Source: Mameliella sp. CS4 (GTDB lineage: Bacteria > Pseudomonadota > Alphaproteobacteria > Rhodobacterales > Rhodobacteraceae). Taken from it: a stretch of 64,000 bases of DNA. Each line of letters begins with the position of its first letter. The first letter of the stretch is position 1. Positions 1-8,552 of this stretch are shown here, one piece after another. The position numbers and the translations under genes are program-made. Location of the stretch: assembly GCF_019392335.1 (NCBI RefSeq), contig NZ_JAHXRQ010000006.1, forward strand, positions 124,001 through 188,000, given 5' to 3'. The notes below the pieces were generated by a model, which saw only the letters and a list, made by a program, of their open reading frames with translations, ran no database searches and was not told the DNA's origin.

Positions 1-30
1 GGTGCAGATCGGAAAAGGCAAGCACACGCA

Positions 31-639
31 TCAGACCGCCAGCCGGACCGCCAGCCCGCCGAAAAGGGTGGCGCAGGTATAGCGCAGCGCGCGTTCCGTG
101 CGCGTCCCGCCCTCCAGCCGCCGCCGCAGGCGGCCCGCGAACTGGCCGACAAGCCCGTTCACGGTGACACCGCCGATGGACATCAGCAGGCCATAGACCA
201 GGAACTGCGGCAGCACCGCCTTCGCCGGGTCGATGAACTGCGGCACAAAGGCCAGCACGAAGAGAATGTATTTCGGGTTGGTGATATTGACGACAAACCC
301 CTGCCGAAAGGCCTGCATCGGCGCCAGCGGCGGCGCATCGCTGCCCGCGATGGGCGTGCGCAGCGTCTTCCAGGCGATCCAGGCCAGGTAAGCCGCCCCC
401 GCCCAGCGGATCACGTCAAAGGCCCCCGGCAGCGCCGCGACCAGCGCCCCCAGCCCCAGCCCCGCCAGCAGCACATGCACCATGCCGCCCAGCGCCACGC
501 CGCTGGACGCCGCCCAGCCACAGCGCGCACCCCCGCGCAGACCCTGCGCCAGGCAGAACATCATGTCCGGCCCCGGCGTCACGTTCAGCGCCAGCCCGAC
601 CGGAATGAAGGCCAGCATCAGAATCGGATCGACAATCAT
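31..639 (-). CDS. LysE/RhtB-family amino-acid exporter
   Basis: A protein of 202 residues, predicted to be an inner-membrane exporter of amino acids or related small metabolites. The N-terminus reads [11 protein letters not shown] (residues 18-28), the family signature. A glycine-rich helix follows, then [10 protein letters not shown] in the middle, also typical of LysE/RhtB proteins. About six hydrophobic helices cover most of the length, which matches the family norm of about 205 residues. I chose the ATG at 639 over longer upstream starts because it overlaps the stop of the uracil-DNA glycosylase gene by 4 bp (ATGA) and because homology begins there. Co-transcription with that gene is likely. 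The substrate cannot be read from sequence. Confidence 0.88.
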   Translation of the reverse strand: MIVDPILMLAFIPVGLALNVTPGPDMMFCLAQGLRGGARCGWAASSGVALGGMVHVLLAGLGLGALVAALPGAFDVIRWAGAAYLAWIAWKTLRTPIAGSDAPPLAPMQAFRQGFVVNITNPKYILFVLAFVPQFIDPAKAVLPQFLVYGLLMSIGGVTVNGLVGQFAGRLRRRLEGGTRTERALRYTCATLFGGLAVRLAV

Positions 640-1433
640 CCCAAAGCCCTCAGTTTCGCCTTGAGCGACAACATGTCCGCCCAGGCCTCGCGTTTCGCCT
701 GCGGATTGCGCAGCAGGTAGGCCGGGTGCAGCATCGGCAGCGCCGGACGCTCCGCCGCCTCGCCCCATGTCCCGCGCAGGCGGGTGATTCCCCGCTTTCC
801 CAGCAGCGCCTGGCACGAGGTATTGCCCATGATCACCAGCAGATCCGGGTCGGCCAGCGCGATATGCCGGTGCAGAAAGGGCAGCAACATGGCGATCTCG
901 TCGGGTTTCGGATCGCGGTTCTGCGGCGGCCGCCAGGGCAGCACGTTGGTGATATAAACCGACTCGGCACGACTCAGCCCCACCGCCGCCAGCATCCGGT
1001 CCAGCAATTGCCCGGCACGGCCCACAAAGGGTTTGCCCTGCAGGTCCTCGTCACGTCCCGGCGCCTCGCCCACCAGCATGACCCGCGCCCCCGGCACGCC
1101 ATCGGCAAAGACCAGGTTCCGCGCCCCGCGCTTCAACGGGCAATGTTCATACCCGGCCAACGCAGCCTGCAGCGCCGCCAGGTCCGCCGCGCCAGCGGCC
1201 AGCGTGCGCGCCTCTGCCACCGGATCGACCTCGGGCGCCCTGACCGGTGCCGCACCGCGCGCCGCACCGGGGCCCGCCGCCCGCGCCGCGTGTCGCGCCT
1301 TCAGCGCCTCCTGCTCGGCCTCATGGGCGGCAAAGCGGTCGACAGGCGCGTCGAGCATCGCCTCGTCCACTCCCATCTCCAGCTGCCATTCCAGAAGCGC
1401 CTTCGCGGCGTACCAGTCGAGTCCCTGCTCCAT
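636..1433 (-). CDS. Uracil-DNA glycosylase, family 4-like, without Fe-S cysteines
   Basis: A DNA-repair glycosylase that removes uracil from DNA, 265 residues. Motif A (GEAPG, residues 122-126), the [15 protein letters not shown] stretch, WRPPQNRDP and the late HPAYLL motif (236-241) place it in the family-4/5 branch. The first 90 or so residues are an extra N-terminal extension. Classical family-4 enzymes hold a 4Fe-4S cluster with four cysteines. Here only Cys98 remains near the first pair, the position before RPP is Trp167, and the usual cysteine of the following helix is leucine. Such cluster-less relatives are known in alphaproteobacteria. The ATG at 1433 is preferred; 1445 and 1493 are alternative starts. 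It is divergent from pyrB and followed by the LysE gene. Confidence 0.87.
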   Translation of the reverse strand: MEQGLDWYAAKALLEWQLEMGVDEAMLDAPVDRFAAHEAEQEALKARHAARAAGPGAARGAAPVRAPEVDPVAEARTLAAGAADLAALQAALAGYEHCPLKRGARNLVFADGVPGARVMLVGEAPGRDEDLQGKPFVGRAGQLLDRMLAAVGLSRAESVYITNVLPWRPPQNRDPKPDEIAMLLPFLHRHIALADPDLLVIMGNTSCQALLGKRGITRLRGTWGEAAERPALPMLHPAYLLRNPQAKREAWADMLSLKAKLRALG

Positions 1434-1476
1434 ACCCACAACCATACGCCGCGCCCGAGGGGAAGAAAATCGCCCG

Positions 1477-1545
1477 TGTTTCTTCTCTCCCAAAATACTC
1501 GTAAACGCGCCGGAGGCGCGTCCCCGGGGCCTTGCCCCGCAAGGG
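1477..1545 (+). repeat. Dispersed intergenic element, copy A
   Basis: The tract TTTCTTCTCTCCCAAAATAC is followed by a CGCGCC-ggag-GGCGCG inverted repeat and a CCCCGGGGC stretch. It lies between the divergent glycosylase and pyrB starts. It shares its layout with copies at 22049, 30383, 34669, 51375, 53582 and 57967. Function is unknown. Confidence 0.5.
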
Positions 1546-1586
1546 CACCCTACCTAAAAGGTCCAGAACGCCACCGAGGACACCGA

Positions 1587-2537
1587 ATGCGCTTCGACCA
1601 CCGCCACCTGCTGGGGATCGAGCCCCTGCGCCCGGACGAGATCACCACGATCCTCGACCTCTCCGATCAATATGTCGATTTCAACCGCCGCCGGGACAAG
1701 CACGCCAACGCTTTGGCCGGGCTGACCCAGATCAACATGTTCTTCGAGAATTCCACCCGCACGCAGGCCAGTTTCGAACTGGCGGGCAAGCGGCTGGGCG
1801 CGGACGTGATGAACATGGCGATGCAGGCCAGCAGCATCAAGAAGGGGGAAACCCTGATCGACACCGCCATGACGCTGAACGCCATGCACCCCGACCTGCT
1901 GGTGGTGCGCCACCCGCATTCCGGCGCGGTGGATCTCTTGGCGCAAAAGGTCAACTGCGCGGTGCTGAACGCCGGTGACGGGCGGCATGAACACCCCACC
2001 CAGGCCCTGCTGGACGCGCTGACCATCCGCCGCGCCAAGGGGCGGCTGCACCGCCTGTCCATCGCCATCTGTGGCGACATCGCCCATTCCCGCGTGGCCC
2101 GGTCCAACCTGCTGCTGCTGCACAAGATGGAAAACCGCATCCGCCTGATCGGCCCGCCGACCTTGATGCCCTCGGGCATCGACGCCTTTGGCGTCGAGGT
2201 CTTCGACGACATGCGCGAGGGGCTGAAGGACGTCGACGTCGTCATGATGCTGCGCCTGCAGAAGGAACGCATGGACGGCGGCTTCATCCCCTCGGAACGC
2301 GAGTATTACCACCGCTACGGGCTGGACGCCGAAAAGCTGGGCCACGCCAAGGAAGACGCCATCGTCATGCACCCCGGCCCGATGAACCGCGGGGTCGAGA
2401 TCGACGGCACCCTGGCCGATGACATCAACCGCAGCGTGATCCAGGACCAGGTGGAAATGGGTGTCGCCGTGCGCATGGCGTCGATGGATCTGCTCGCCCG
2501 CAACCTCCGCGCCCGCCCGTCGGAGGTGATGACATGA
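1587..2537 (+). CDS. pyrB: Aspartate carbamoyltransferase catalytic subunit
   Basis: Catalyses carbamoyl phosphate plus L-aspartate to N-carbamoyl-L-aspartate, the committed step of pyrimidine synthesis, in the cytoplasm. It has 316 residues, the normal length. The carbamoyl-phosphate loop STRTQ is at 56-60, HPTQALLD at 136-143 and [10 protein letters not shown] at 262-271, so all major catalytic motifs are intact. The open frame extends far upstream, but homology starts at the ATG at 1587 ([10 protein letters not shown]). The next gene overlaps by 4 bp. No pyrI regulatory subunit is nearby. A dihydroorotase-like gene follows 3.6 kb downstream, fitting an extended pyrBC' arrangement in which the second partner is structural. 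Confidence 0.97.
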   Translation: MRFDHRHLLGIEPLRPDEITTILDLSDQYVDFNRRRDKHANALAGLTQINMFFENSTRTQASFELAGKRLGADVMNMAMQASSIKKGETLIDTAMTLNAMHPDLLVVRHPHSGAVDLLAQKVNCAVLNAGDGRHEHPTQALLDALTIRRAKGRLHRLSIAICGDIAHSRVARSNLLLLHKMENRIRLIGPPTLMPSGIDAFGVEVFDDMREGLKDVDVVMMLRLQKERMDGGFIPSEREYYHRYGLDAEKLGHAKEDAIVMHPGPMNRGVEIDGTLADDINRSVIQDQVEMGVAVRMASMDLLARNLRARPSEVMT

Positions 2538-3076
2538 CCAAGGTGCAGGTCAACGGCTCGGACCGGACCACGCTCTACCTTGCCCATCTCGACCTGCCAC
2601 CCGAGGCGGTCGACCGGTTCACCCAGATGGCGGGCACCGGCGAATGGCCGCTGAAATACGCGCTTGGCGCCACCCGCCTGCGCGAAAGTTTTGTCGACGT
2701 TGTCGCGATCCGCGACCTGGGCGATATGACGCTCTCGCAGTATCTCTCCGCCGCCTACGATGTGCCCGCCCGCGCCCTGGAACAGGACCGCGCGCGCATC
2801 GACGCGCTGACGGGGCATGCCGTGGTGCTGCCGCCACAGGCCTTCGACGCCACCCCGCAAGAGCTGACCATCGCCCCGCCCCTGCGCCTGATCGGCAGCT
2901 ATGGCGAGGCGCGCCCCACCGCGCGCGGCGCCAATCCCACGTCCAGCGCGGCCCGGGGCCAGGTCGGGGTCACGCCCCCCGCCCCCAGGGGCAGCGGCAA
3001 CTCGCCCCTGCTCAAGCTGATCCTCGCCGCTATTGCGCTGATCCTCGCGCTGGTGCTCTGGCTGGCGCTGGTGTGA
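2534..3076 (+). CDS. Hypothetical tail-anchored protein after pyrB
   Basis: A protein of 180 residues, family not recognised. The first 120 or so residues look like a soluble domain. A proline/glycine/serine-rich linker (about 125-152) follows, and one hydrophobic helix (about 156-180) ends the protein, so it is probably C-terminally anchored with the domain in the cytoplasm. The ATG overlaps the pyrB stop by 4 bp, so translation is probably coupled. It is the first of three small genes between pyrB and the secreted-peptidase unit. No catalytic motif is visible. Confidence 0.8.
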   Translation: MTKVQVNGSDRTTLYLAHLDLPPEAVDRFTQMAGTGEWPLKYALGATRLRESFVDVVAIRDLGDMTLSQYLSAAYDVPARALEQDRARIDALTGHAVVLPPQAFDATPQELTIAPPLRLIGSYGEARPTARGANPTSSAARGQVGVTPPAPRGSGNSPLLKLILAAIALILALVLWLALV

Positions 3077-3091
3077 GGCGGAGAGCGTGAC

Positions 3092-3631
3092 ATGAACGTA
3101 GAGGACAAGGTTGCGCAGACCGGATGGGCCGGTCTGCTCGACCCCGGCGAGGCGATCCTCTGGCAGGGCCGCCCCGGCACCGCCATCCGGCTGGGCATCG
3201 GCGATATCGCCCTCATGGTCTTTGGCACGTTTTTCGCCGGATTCGCCCTGTTCTGGATGGTCATGGCGTCGATGGCAGGCGGGCTGTTCTGGGTCTTCGG
3301 CTCGATCCATTTCATGGTCGGCCTCGGGATCATCTGCTGGCCCCTGCTGGGCCGCCCCTACCTGCGCCGCCACACCTGGTACACGCTGACCGATACGCGC
3401 GCCTTCATCGCCACCGAACTGCCGCTGAAGGGAAAACAGCTGAAAAGCTACCCGATCATCTCTGACAGCCAGCTGACCCTGGACGACGGCACACCCGGTT
3501 CGGTGATCTTCGCCTCGGAATGGCGGCGCGGCAAGAGGGGCAGCTACGAAACCCGCATCGGCTTCATGCAGATCGACGAGGCGCGCAAGGTTTACGGGTT
3601 GATGCGCGGCATCCAGCGGAGCGAGACATGA
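3092..3631 (+). CDS. Two-TM membrane protein with PH-like domain
   Basis: A protein of 179 residues. An N-terminal GEAILWQGRP motif is followed by two hydrophobic helices (about 35-58 and 65-87). Then comes a basic junction and the stretch YTLTDTRAFIATE, which resembles the beta-strand start of bacterial PH (bPH) domains. This order (short LxPGE-like motif, two helices, PH-like barrel) is common among small bacterial envelope proteins of unknown role. It starts 15 nt after the previous stop and overlaps the next gene by 4 bp. Function cannot be assigned. Confidence 0.8.
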   Translation: MNVEDKVAQTGWAGLLDPGEAILWQGRPGTAIRLGIGDIALMVFGTFFAGFALFWMVMASMAGGLFWVFGSIHFMVGLGIICWPLLGRPYLRRHTWYTLTDTRAFIATELPLKGKQLKSYPIISDSQLTLDDGTPGSVIFASEWRRGKRGSYETRIGFMQIDEARKVYGLMRGIQRSET

Positions 3632-4005
3632 CCTTCACCCCCGACCGCGCCACCTATATCCGCACCCACTGGATCATGGCCGCCGTGGCGATGGCGCTTG
3701 GCATGGCGATCCTCTGGGCGCTCGGCAACCCGCATGTCTGGACCGGCGCCATCGGCGGGCTGGCCGCCGTCGCCCTGCGCGGCTGGTACCTGATGGATGA
3801 GGAACTGGGCCATGCCTGGCGGCTGGAGGACGGCGTGCTGGTAGGCCCCGGCGGTCGCCGCGTGCCGCTCGACCAGATCGCGAAGATCCGGACCGTCGGC
3901 GCCGCCGTCCAACTGGTCACCAAAACCGGCGACAAGCACCTGATCAAGTTCCAGGCCGATCCGCAGGCAACCATCGCGCGGATCGACTCCGCGCGGGGCG
4001 CCTGA
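3628..4005 (+). CDS. Small membrane protein, PH-like C-terminus
   Basis: A protein of 125 residues. Two hydrophobic helices (about 15-32 and 36-54) are followed by a short domain with the pattern WRLEDGVLVGPGGRRVPLDQIAKI, then a strand-rich tail ending in DPQATIARI. This is compatible with a compact PH-like domain related to that of the preceding gene. The ATG at 3628 overlaps the upstream stop (ATGA); the longer open frame upstream is antisense-like noise. It probably belongs to the pyrB transcript. No function is recognised. Confidence 0.78.
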   Translation: MTFTPDRATYIRTHWIMAAVAMALGMAILWALGNPHVWTGAIGGLAAVALRGWYLMDEELGHAWRLEDGVLVGPGGRRVPLDQIAKIRTVGAAVQLVTKTGDKHLIKFQADPQATIARIDSARGA

Positions 4006-4022
4006 ACGCGCCCCGACAGGTC

Positions 4023-4679
4023 TCACCCCGGATCGCCGGAATGCGCACGGGCCGCAGGCACCAGCCCGGACAGGACGCCGGGCGCGGCATAGCTGCGCCC
4101 GGCGGCAAGCCCATATGCGGAAGCGTCAAAGACCGGCGCGAGTATCAGGTTCCCGCCGCGCAGCAGCCCCACAAAATGCAGCTTGAGAGCGGGCACGCGC
4201 ACCTGGAACACTGTGCCCGGCGCGACACCGCTTTCTTGCGCAAGCCGGTCGCGCACCCGGACCGTCGCACTGGTCAGGCCGGGCGCGCCCACGCCCGCAA
4301 CCGTCCATTCATTGTTGCGCTGCGTGAGCTTGGCGGCGGTATAACCGCCAGCGTCGGTCTGCAGCGGGTAAACGATCAGCCCGGTTGCTGCCAACAGCCC
4401 GAGCGGATCGCCACCCCCGTAGCCCTGAAGCGCCTCCAGCGGTATGGCGAAATCGACCAGCGGATCCGTGGCACGCACACTCGCCGCCGCCCCGGCAGAG
4501 CGGAATCCCATCCGGGCTGCGTTCTGTGGCGTCACAACGGCCTGCAGCAGGGACAGCGCCTCGGGCAGGGCCCGCTGGCTGGTGGTCCGTTGCGCGGCGA
4601 TATCGGTGCCGGCCACGACCTGGGCCTGGGATGTGGCGCCCAGACAGCACAGGGCGGCGGTCATGATAAAACGGCGCAT
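4023..4679 (-). CDS. Hypothetical exported protein, partner of repeat peptidase
   Basis: A protein of 218 residues beginning MRRFIMTAALCCLGATSQAQ, a clear signal peptide with likely cleavage after AQ. The mature part is a mixed-composition soluble protein with alanine/glycine-rich turns and no recognised domain. It starts 2 nt after the stop of the upstream cysteine-peptidase gene, so both are read as one unit and both are exported. It may be a partner, inhibitor or chaperone of the peptidase. That rests on adjacency only. Confidence 0.8.
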   Translation of the reverse strand: MRRFIMTAALCCLGATSQAQVVAGTDIAAQRTTSQRALPEALSLLQAVVTPQNAARMGFRSAGAAASVRATDPLVDFAIPLEALQGYGGGDPLGLLAATGLIVYPLQTDAGGYTAAKLTQRNNEWTVAGVGAPGLTSATVRVRDRLAQESGVAPGTVFQVRVPALKLHFVGLLRGGNLILAPVFDASAYGLAAGRSYAAPGVLSGLVPAARAHSGDPG

Positions 4680-4680
4680 C

Positions 4681-5895
4681 TCAATTCCCTCCCACATAGG
4701 TGATGTCCGAATAATCGGTCCAATGCGTGTGGTGGCCCGGGGACTGGACGTAATAATCGTAGGTTATGACCTCGTAGTCTCCGATGTTCGGCGGCCAGGG
4801 ATCCTGGACGTGAACGACGATCTTGCCGTTCAGCACGGAATAGCCCATCGCCACCATCGTGTGCCCGCCACCGCCGGGCCAGGCCCAGGTAAAGGTGAAG
4901 GGGCGCCCCCGGCAGGACCCACCGACCGAGATTTCGGCCTTGAGATTGGCCCCGCTGAGCGCGCCGCTGGACTTTGCCTTGAACCCGTAGCGGCTGTATT
5001 CTGCCCAGCCGCCGCTGAGACAGCCGTTCGGCACGACAGAATTGCAGCAATCGCTGCGACCGAACCGATTGTTGGCCTGCTGGCATTGCGGCACGTCCAC
5101 ATTGCCGATGTAACTCATGACCATCTCGCCGCTTGCGGCCCAGCACCAGACACCGGTTTCCTGTGCGATGTTGCGCAGGTTCAGGACCGTGCCGATGCTG
5201 CCGGGATTACAGTCGGCATACCAGGCGTAGATATGGTCATTCGATCCGGCGATGCCGATCCCGGCGATCTGGTCGGCGCGTTTGCCCGCGGCCGGGGCAA
5301 AGGATTGCACCTTGCGGTAGACCTCCAGGTCCCGGGTCGTGCCGGAACTGACCGTCCCGTCGGCATACCAGGCCCAGACATGGTCGTCCGACCCCGCGAT
5401 GCCCATGCCCACGATCGACAGCGGCCCTTTGCCGGCGGGCAGCTTGTAGGCATAAGGCGCCCTGTAGGCATCCAGATCGGTGCTCGTCCCGGCGCTGACC
5501 ATGCCGTTGCGATAGAAGGCATAGACATGGTCGCTGGACCCGGCGATGCCCATGCCCACGATATCCGTGGTGTGGTAACCAGGCGGCAGGTTGTAGGACT
5601 GGCGCGGGCGGTAGGCGTCCAGGTCCTTGGTGGTCCCCGAACTCACCGTGCCGTCGGCATACCAGACATAGACGTGGTCGCTCGACCCGGCGATCCCGGT
5701 CCCGACGATCTGATTGAAATAGGCGCCGCTGGCCGCCGTCGATCCGTCGAGCGGCCGATAGGCGTCAAGATCCGTGCTGTTGCCGGAGCTCACCTGGTCG
5801 CCCGAGGCGGCGCTGGCGATCAGGCCAGCGGCGACAAGCCCGGCAAAGCCCATCCTTCGGCGTGTTCGGGACAAATGGTTGGATCGATCTTGCAT
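4681..5895 (-). CDS. Secreted papain-like cysteine peptidase with four 49-residue repeats
   Basis: A protein of 404 residues. Residues 1-33 form a signal peptide with a twin-basic n-region. Four tandem repeats of exactly 49 residues follow (about 35-83, 84-132, 133-181 and 182-230), each with VSSGT, DLDAYR, GIAGSSDH and WYADG elements. The C-terminal domain (about 235-404) looks like a papain-like fold. GVWCWAAS carries candidate nucleophile Cys251, GGGGHTM carries His345, and VQDPWP supplies Asp365. This is reminiscent of C39-like or C70 (AvrRpt2-like) peptidases. Several further cysteines (271, 283, 284, 292, 328) suggest disulfides. The ATG at 5895 is chosen because the signal peptide starts there. 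Substrate is unknown. Confidence 0.85.
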   Translation of the reverse strand: MQDRSNHLSRTRRRMGFAGLVAAGLIASAASGDQVSSGNSTDLDAYRPLDGSTAASGAYFNQIVGTGIAGSSDHVYVWYADGTVSSGTTKDLDAYRPRQSYNLPPGYHTTDIVGMGIAGSSDHVYAFYRNGMVSAGTSTDLDAYRAPYAYKLPAGKGPLSIVGMGIAGSDDHVWAWYADGTVSSGTTRDLEVYRKVQSFAPAAGKRADQIAGIGIAGSNDHIYAWYADCNPGSIGTVLNLRNIAQETGVWCWAASGEMVMSYIGNVDVPQCQQANNRFGRSDCCNSVVPNGCLSGGWAEYSRYGFKAKSSGALSGANLKAEISVGGSCRGRPFTFTWAWPGGGGHTMVAMGYSVLNGKIVVHVQDPWPPNIGDYEVITYDYYVQSPGHHTHWTDYSDITYVGGN

Positions 5896-6173
5896 GAAGG
5901 CTCCTCCCCTGATCACGAACGGTGGCAAGAGAGGGCACAGGTGTCATAGATCGCCCTCTACACACCGCACCACGGGTCCAGCCTGAAGGCGGGGGCCTGC
6001 ACAGCGCCATGACCTGGATCATGTCGCATTTGAAAAACCGAATGTCTTGGTCGTGGCAGAGACGATTCGCCCCTCCGGCGTGGGGGCCTCGGCCGTCTCC
6101 AGTGCGCGCGACAGGTTCCCCCCGCGGCAGAAATACCCTAAAGCTCTGCAAAATTATGATCCGCCGAGAGCCG

Positions 6174-7478
6174 ATGACCGCCCCCATCCTGATCCACAAC
6201 GCCCGCCTGATCGACCCCGAGGCCGGGGAGATCTTCCCCGGCGCCCTCCTGATCGACGCCGGAAAAATTACCGAAGTCTTAACGCAAGACGTTGATTTCG
6301 AAGAGATGTTTCGCGCGCGAAACATCACGCCCGAGCGTATCGACGCGGGCAATGCCTTTCTTGCCCCGGGCATCGTCGATATCGGCGTGAAGGTCTGCGA
6401 ACCGGGCGAACGGCACAAGGAAAGCTATGGCAGCGCCGGTCAGGCAGCGGCGGCGGGCGGCGTGACCACGATGGTCACCCGGCCCGACACCTCCCCCTGC
6501 ATCGACGCGCCGGAAACGCTGGAATTCATCCGCCGCCGCGCGATCGAGGAAACGCCGGTCAACGTGCTGCCGATGGCGGCGCTGACCAAGGGCCGACAGG
6601 GACGCGAGATGACGGAATTCGGGTTCCTGCTGGATGCCGGGGCCGTGGCCTTTACCGATTGCAACAACGTGGTCAGCAATACCAAGGTGCTGAGCCGCGC
6701 GATGACCTATGCCCGCTCGCTGGATGCGCTGATCGTCGGCCACCCGCAGGACCCGGGCCTGTCGCAGGGCGCCGCCGCGACCAGCGGCAAGTTCGCAAGC
6801 CTGCGCGGGCTGCCCTCGGTTTCTCCGATGGCGGAACGCATGGGGCTGGACCGCGACATCGCGCTGGTCGAGATGACGGGCGTGCGCTACCACGCCGACA
6901 AGATCACCACCGCCCGCGCCCTGCCCGCGCTGGAACGGGCCAAGAAGAACGGCTTTGACGTGACCGCCGGGATCTCGATCCATCACCTGACCCTGAACGA
7001 GATGGACGTGGCCGACTATCGCACCTTCTTCAAGGTGACGCCGCCGCTGCGCTCCGAGGAGGACAGGCAGGCGGTGGTCGAGGCGGTGCGCAGCGGGTTG
7101 ATCGACATAATCGGCAGCTATCACAGCCCACAGGACGAAGAGAGCAAGCGCCTGCCCTTCGAGGAGGCGGCCAGCGGCGCCGTGGGTCTGGAAACCATGC
7201 TGCCGGTGCTCCTGCGGCTGTACCACGGCGGCGAACTGGACCTGCCGACCCTGTTCCGCGCGCTGTCGCTGAACCCCGCGAAACGGCTGGGGCTGGACTG
7301 CGGGCGGATCGCCAAGGGGGCGCCGGCCGACCTGGTTCTGTTCGACGCGGACAAGCCCATCGTTCTGGACCGGTTCAAACTGCGCTCGAAATCCAAGAAC
7401 ACGCCCTTTGACGGCGCCCGCCTGCAGGGCCGGGTGCTGGGCACATGGGTCGGCGGCAAACGGGTGTTCCAGGCATGA
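6174..7478 (+). CDS. Dihydroorotase-like pseudoenzyme (PyrC'/PyrX type)
   Basis: A protein of 434 residues with the overall fold signature of class I dihydroorotases: a GGVTTMVTRPDTSP strand, PPLRSEEDRQA and GAVGLETMLP. Key metal ligands are replaced. The usual HxH reads DIGVKV (Gly71, Lys73), and the usual DHAPH near the end reads SYHSPQ (315-320). Catalysis of the carbamoyl-aspartate/dihydroorotate step is therefore unlikely. In other bacteria an inactive PyrC' is a structural partner of PyrB, and pyrB lies upstream here. An active dihydroorotase is expected elsewhere. The start at 6174 has GAGAG just upstream; 6156 is an alternative. It overlaps plsY by 4 bp. Confidence 0.9.
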   Translation: MTAPILIHNARLIDPEAGEIFPGALLIDAGKITEVLTQDVDFEEMFRARNITPERIDAGNAFLAPGIVDIGVKVCEPGERHKESYGSAGQAAAAGGVTTMVTRPDTSPCIDAPETLEFIRRRAIEETPVNVLPMAALTKGRQGREMTEFGFLLDAGAVAFTDCNNVVSNTKVLSRAMTYARSLDALIVGHPQDPGLSQGAAATSGKFASLRGLPSVSPMAERMGLDRDIALVEMTGVRYHADKITTARALPALERAKKNGFDVTAGISIHHLTLNEMDVADYRTFFKVTPPLRSEEDRQAVVEAVRSGLIDIIGSYHSPQDEESKRLPFEEAASGAVGLETMLPVLLRLYHGGELDLPTLFRALSLNPAKRLGLDCGRIAKGAPADLVLFDADKPIVLDRFKLRSKSKNTPFDGARLQGRVLGTWVGGKRVFQA

Positions 7479-8065
7479 GCGGCATGGTGATCCTCTGGGC
7501 CGCGCTTGGCTACCTGCTGGGCGCGATCCCCTTCGGCGTTCTGATCACTCGGGCGATGAACCTCGGCGACCTGCGCCAGATCGGCTCGGGCAATATCGGC
7601 GCGACCAACGTGCTGCGCACCGGCAACAAGGGGGCCGCGCTGGCGACGCTTCTGCTGGACGGCGGCAAGGGCGCGGCGGCGGTGCTGATCGCCCGCGCCT
7701 TCGAGGCCGACGGGATTGCCGTGCAGGCGGCGGGCGTCGCGGCCTTTTTCGGCCATTGCTTTCCGGTCTGGCTGGGCTTCAAGGGCGGCAAGGGTGTGGC
7801 GACCTTCCTGGGCCTGATGCTGGCGCTGGCCTGGCCCATCGGCCTTTTGTGCTGCGCCACATGGGCGGCGGCGGCCTACCTGTCGCGGGTGTCCTCGGTC
7901 GGGGCGCTGGCCGCCGCGGCGGGGGCGCCGGTCTGGATGCTGATCACCGAGCGTACCGATCTGCTGGTCAGCGCGCTCCTGCTGGCAGCGCTGGTCTGGT
8001 GGCGGCACTCAGCCAACATCGCCCGGCTGCGCGCCGGGACAGAGCCGAAGATCGGCCAGAAATAA
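7475..8065 (+). CDS. plsY: Acyl-phosphate:glycerol-3-phosphate acyltransferase
   Basis: Transfers the acyl group from acyl-phosphate to glycerol-3-phosphate, making lysophosphatidic acid at the inner membrane. It has 196 residues with about five membrane segments. The three family motifs are intact: SGNIGATNVLR (38-48), LLDGGKG and HCFPVWLGFKGGKGVAT. The ATG at 7475 overlaps the stop of the dihydroorotase-like gene. It converges with gspM, with only 4 nt between the two stops, so no room is left for an independent terminator. Confidence 0.96.
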   Translation: MSGMVILWAALGYLLGAIPFGVLITRAMNLGDLRQIGSGNIGATNVLRTGNKGAALATLLLDGGKGAAAVLIARAFEADGIAVQAAGVAAFFGHCFPVWLGFKGGKGVATFLGLMLALAWPIGLLCCATWAAAAYLSRVSSVGALAAAAGAPVWMLITERTDLLVSALLLAALVWWRHSANIARLRAGTEPKIGQK

Positions 8066-8069
8066 CCCC

Positions 8070-8552
8070 TCAGGGCACAACCTCGATCCGTGCGTCCACC
8101 AGCCCGGGTTCCGCGCCCCGGTCCAGACGAAAGCCTGCGAAACGATAGCCCCAGACCGGCTCGACCTGGGTCAGCCAGCCGATCAGCAGGTCGAAACTGA
8201 CCGCCTCGAACCGCATTTCGATCCCGCCCCCCTGCCGCGCCGACAGCGTGGCCACATTGCCGGACAGGCCTGCCCCCTCAAGGCTGCGCTGCACCGCCGC
8301 CAGCCCGATCGGCTCTGCCGGTCCCGGTCCGGCGGCAGAGCGCAGGACGCGGGCATCCTCTGCCCGCGCCGCGACCCAGGCGCTCAGCGCACGGGCCTCT
8401 TCCAGCGCCGCGGCAGAGGCCGCGCGCCGCTCGGCCAGCGGCCAGAGCAGCCCAACCCCGGCGCCCAGCAACAGCACCAGCGCCATGACCCCCAGCAAGA
8501 GCCGTTCGCGCCCCGTCAGCCGCAAGAGACGTTCCACCATGCGCCCGGTCAT
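8070..8552 (-). CDS. gspM: Type II secretion protein GspM
   Basis: A protein of 160 residues: a short cytoplasmic N-terminus, one membrane helix (about 17-36), then a coiled-coil-prone stretch (AAALEEARALSAW) and a ferredoxin-like periplasmic domain. This is the architecture of GspM, which pairs with GspL in the inner-membrane assembly platform. Sequence conservation in this family is weak. The call rests on size, topology and its place directly after gspL, with which it overlaps by 4 bp. It is the last gene of the gspGHIJKLM run. Confidence 0.85.
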   Translation of the reverse strand: MTGRMVERLLRLTGRERLLLGVMALVLLLGAGVGLLWPLAERRAASAAALEEARALSAWVAARAEDARVLRSAAGPGPAEPIGLAAVQRSLEGAGLSGNVATLSARQGGGIEMRFEAVSFDLLIGWLTQVEPVWGYRFAGFRLDRGAEPGLVDARIEVVP

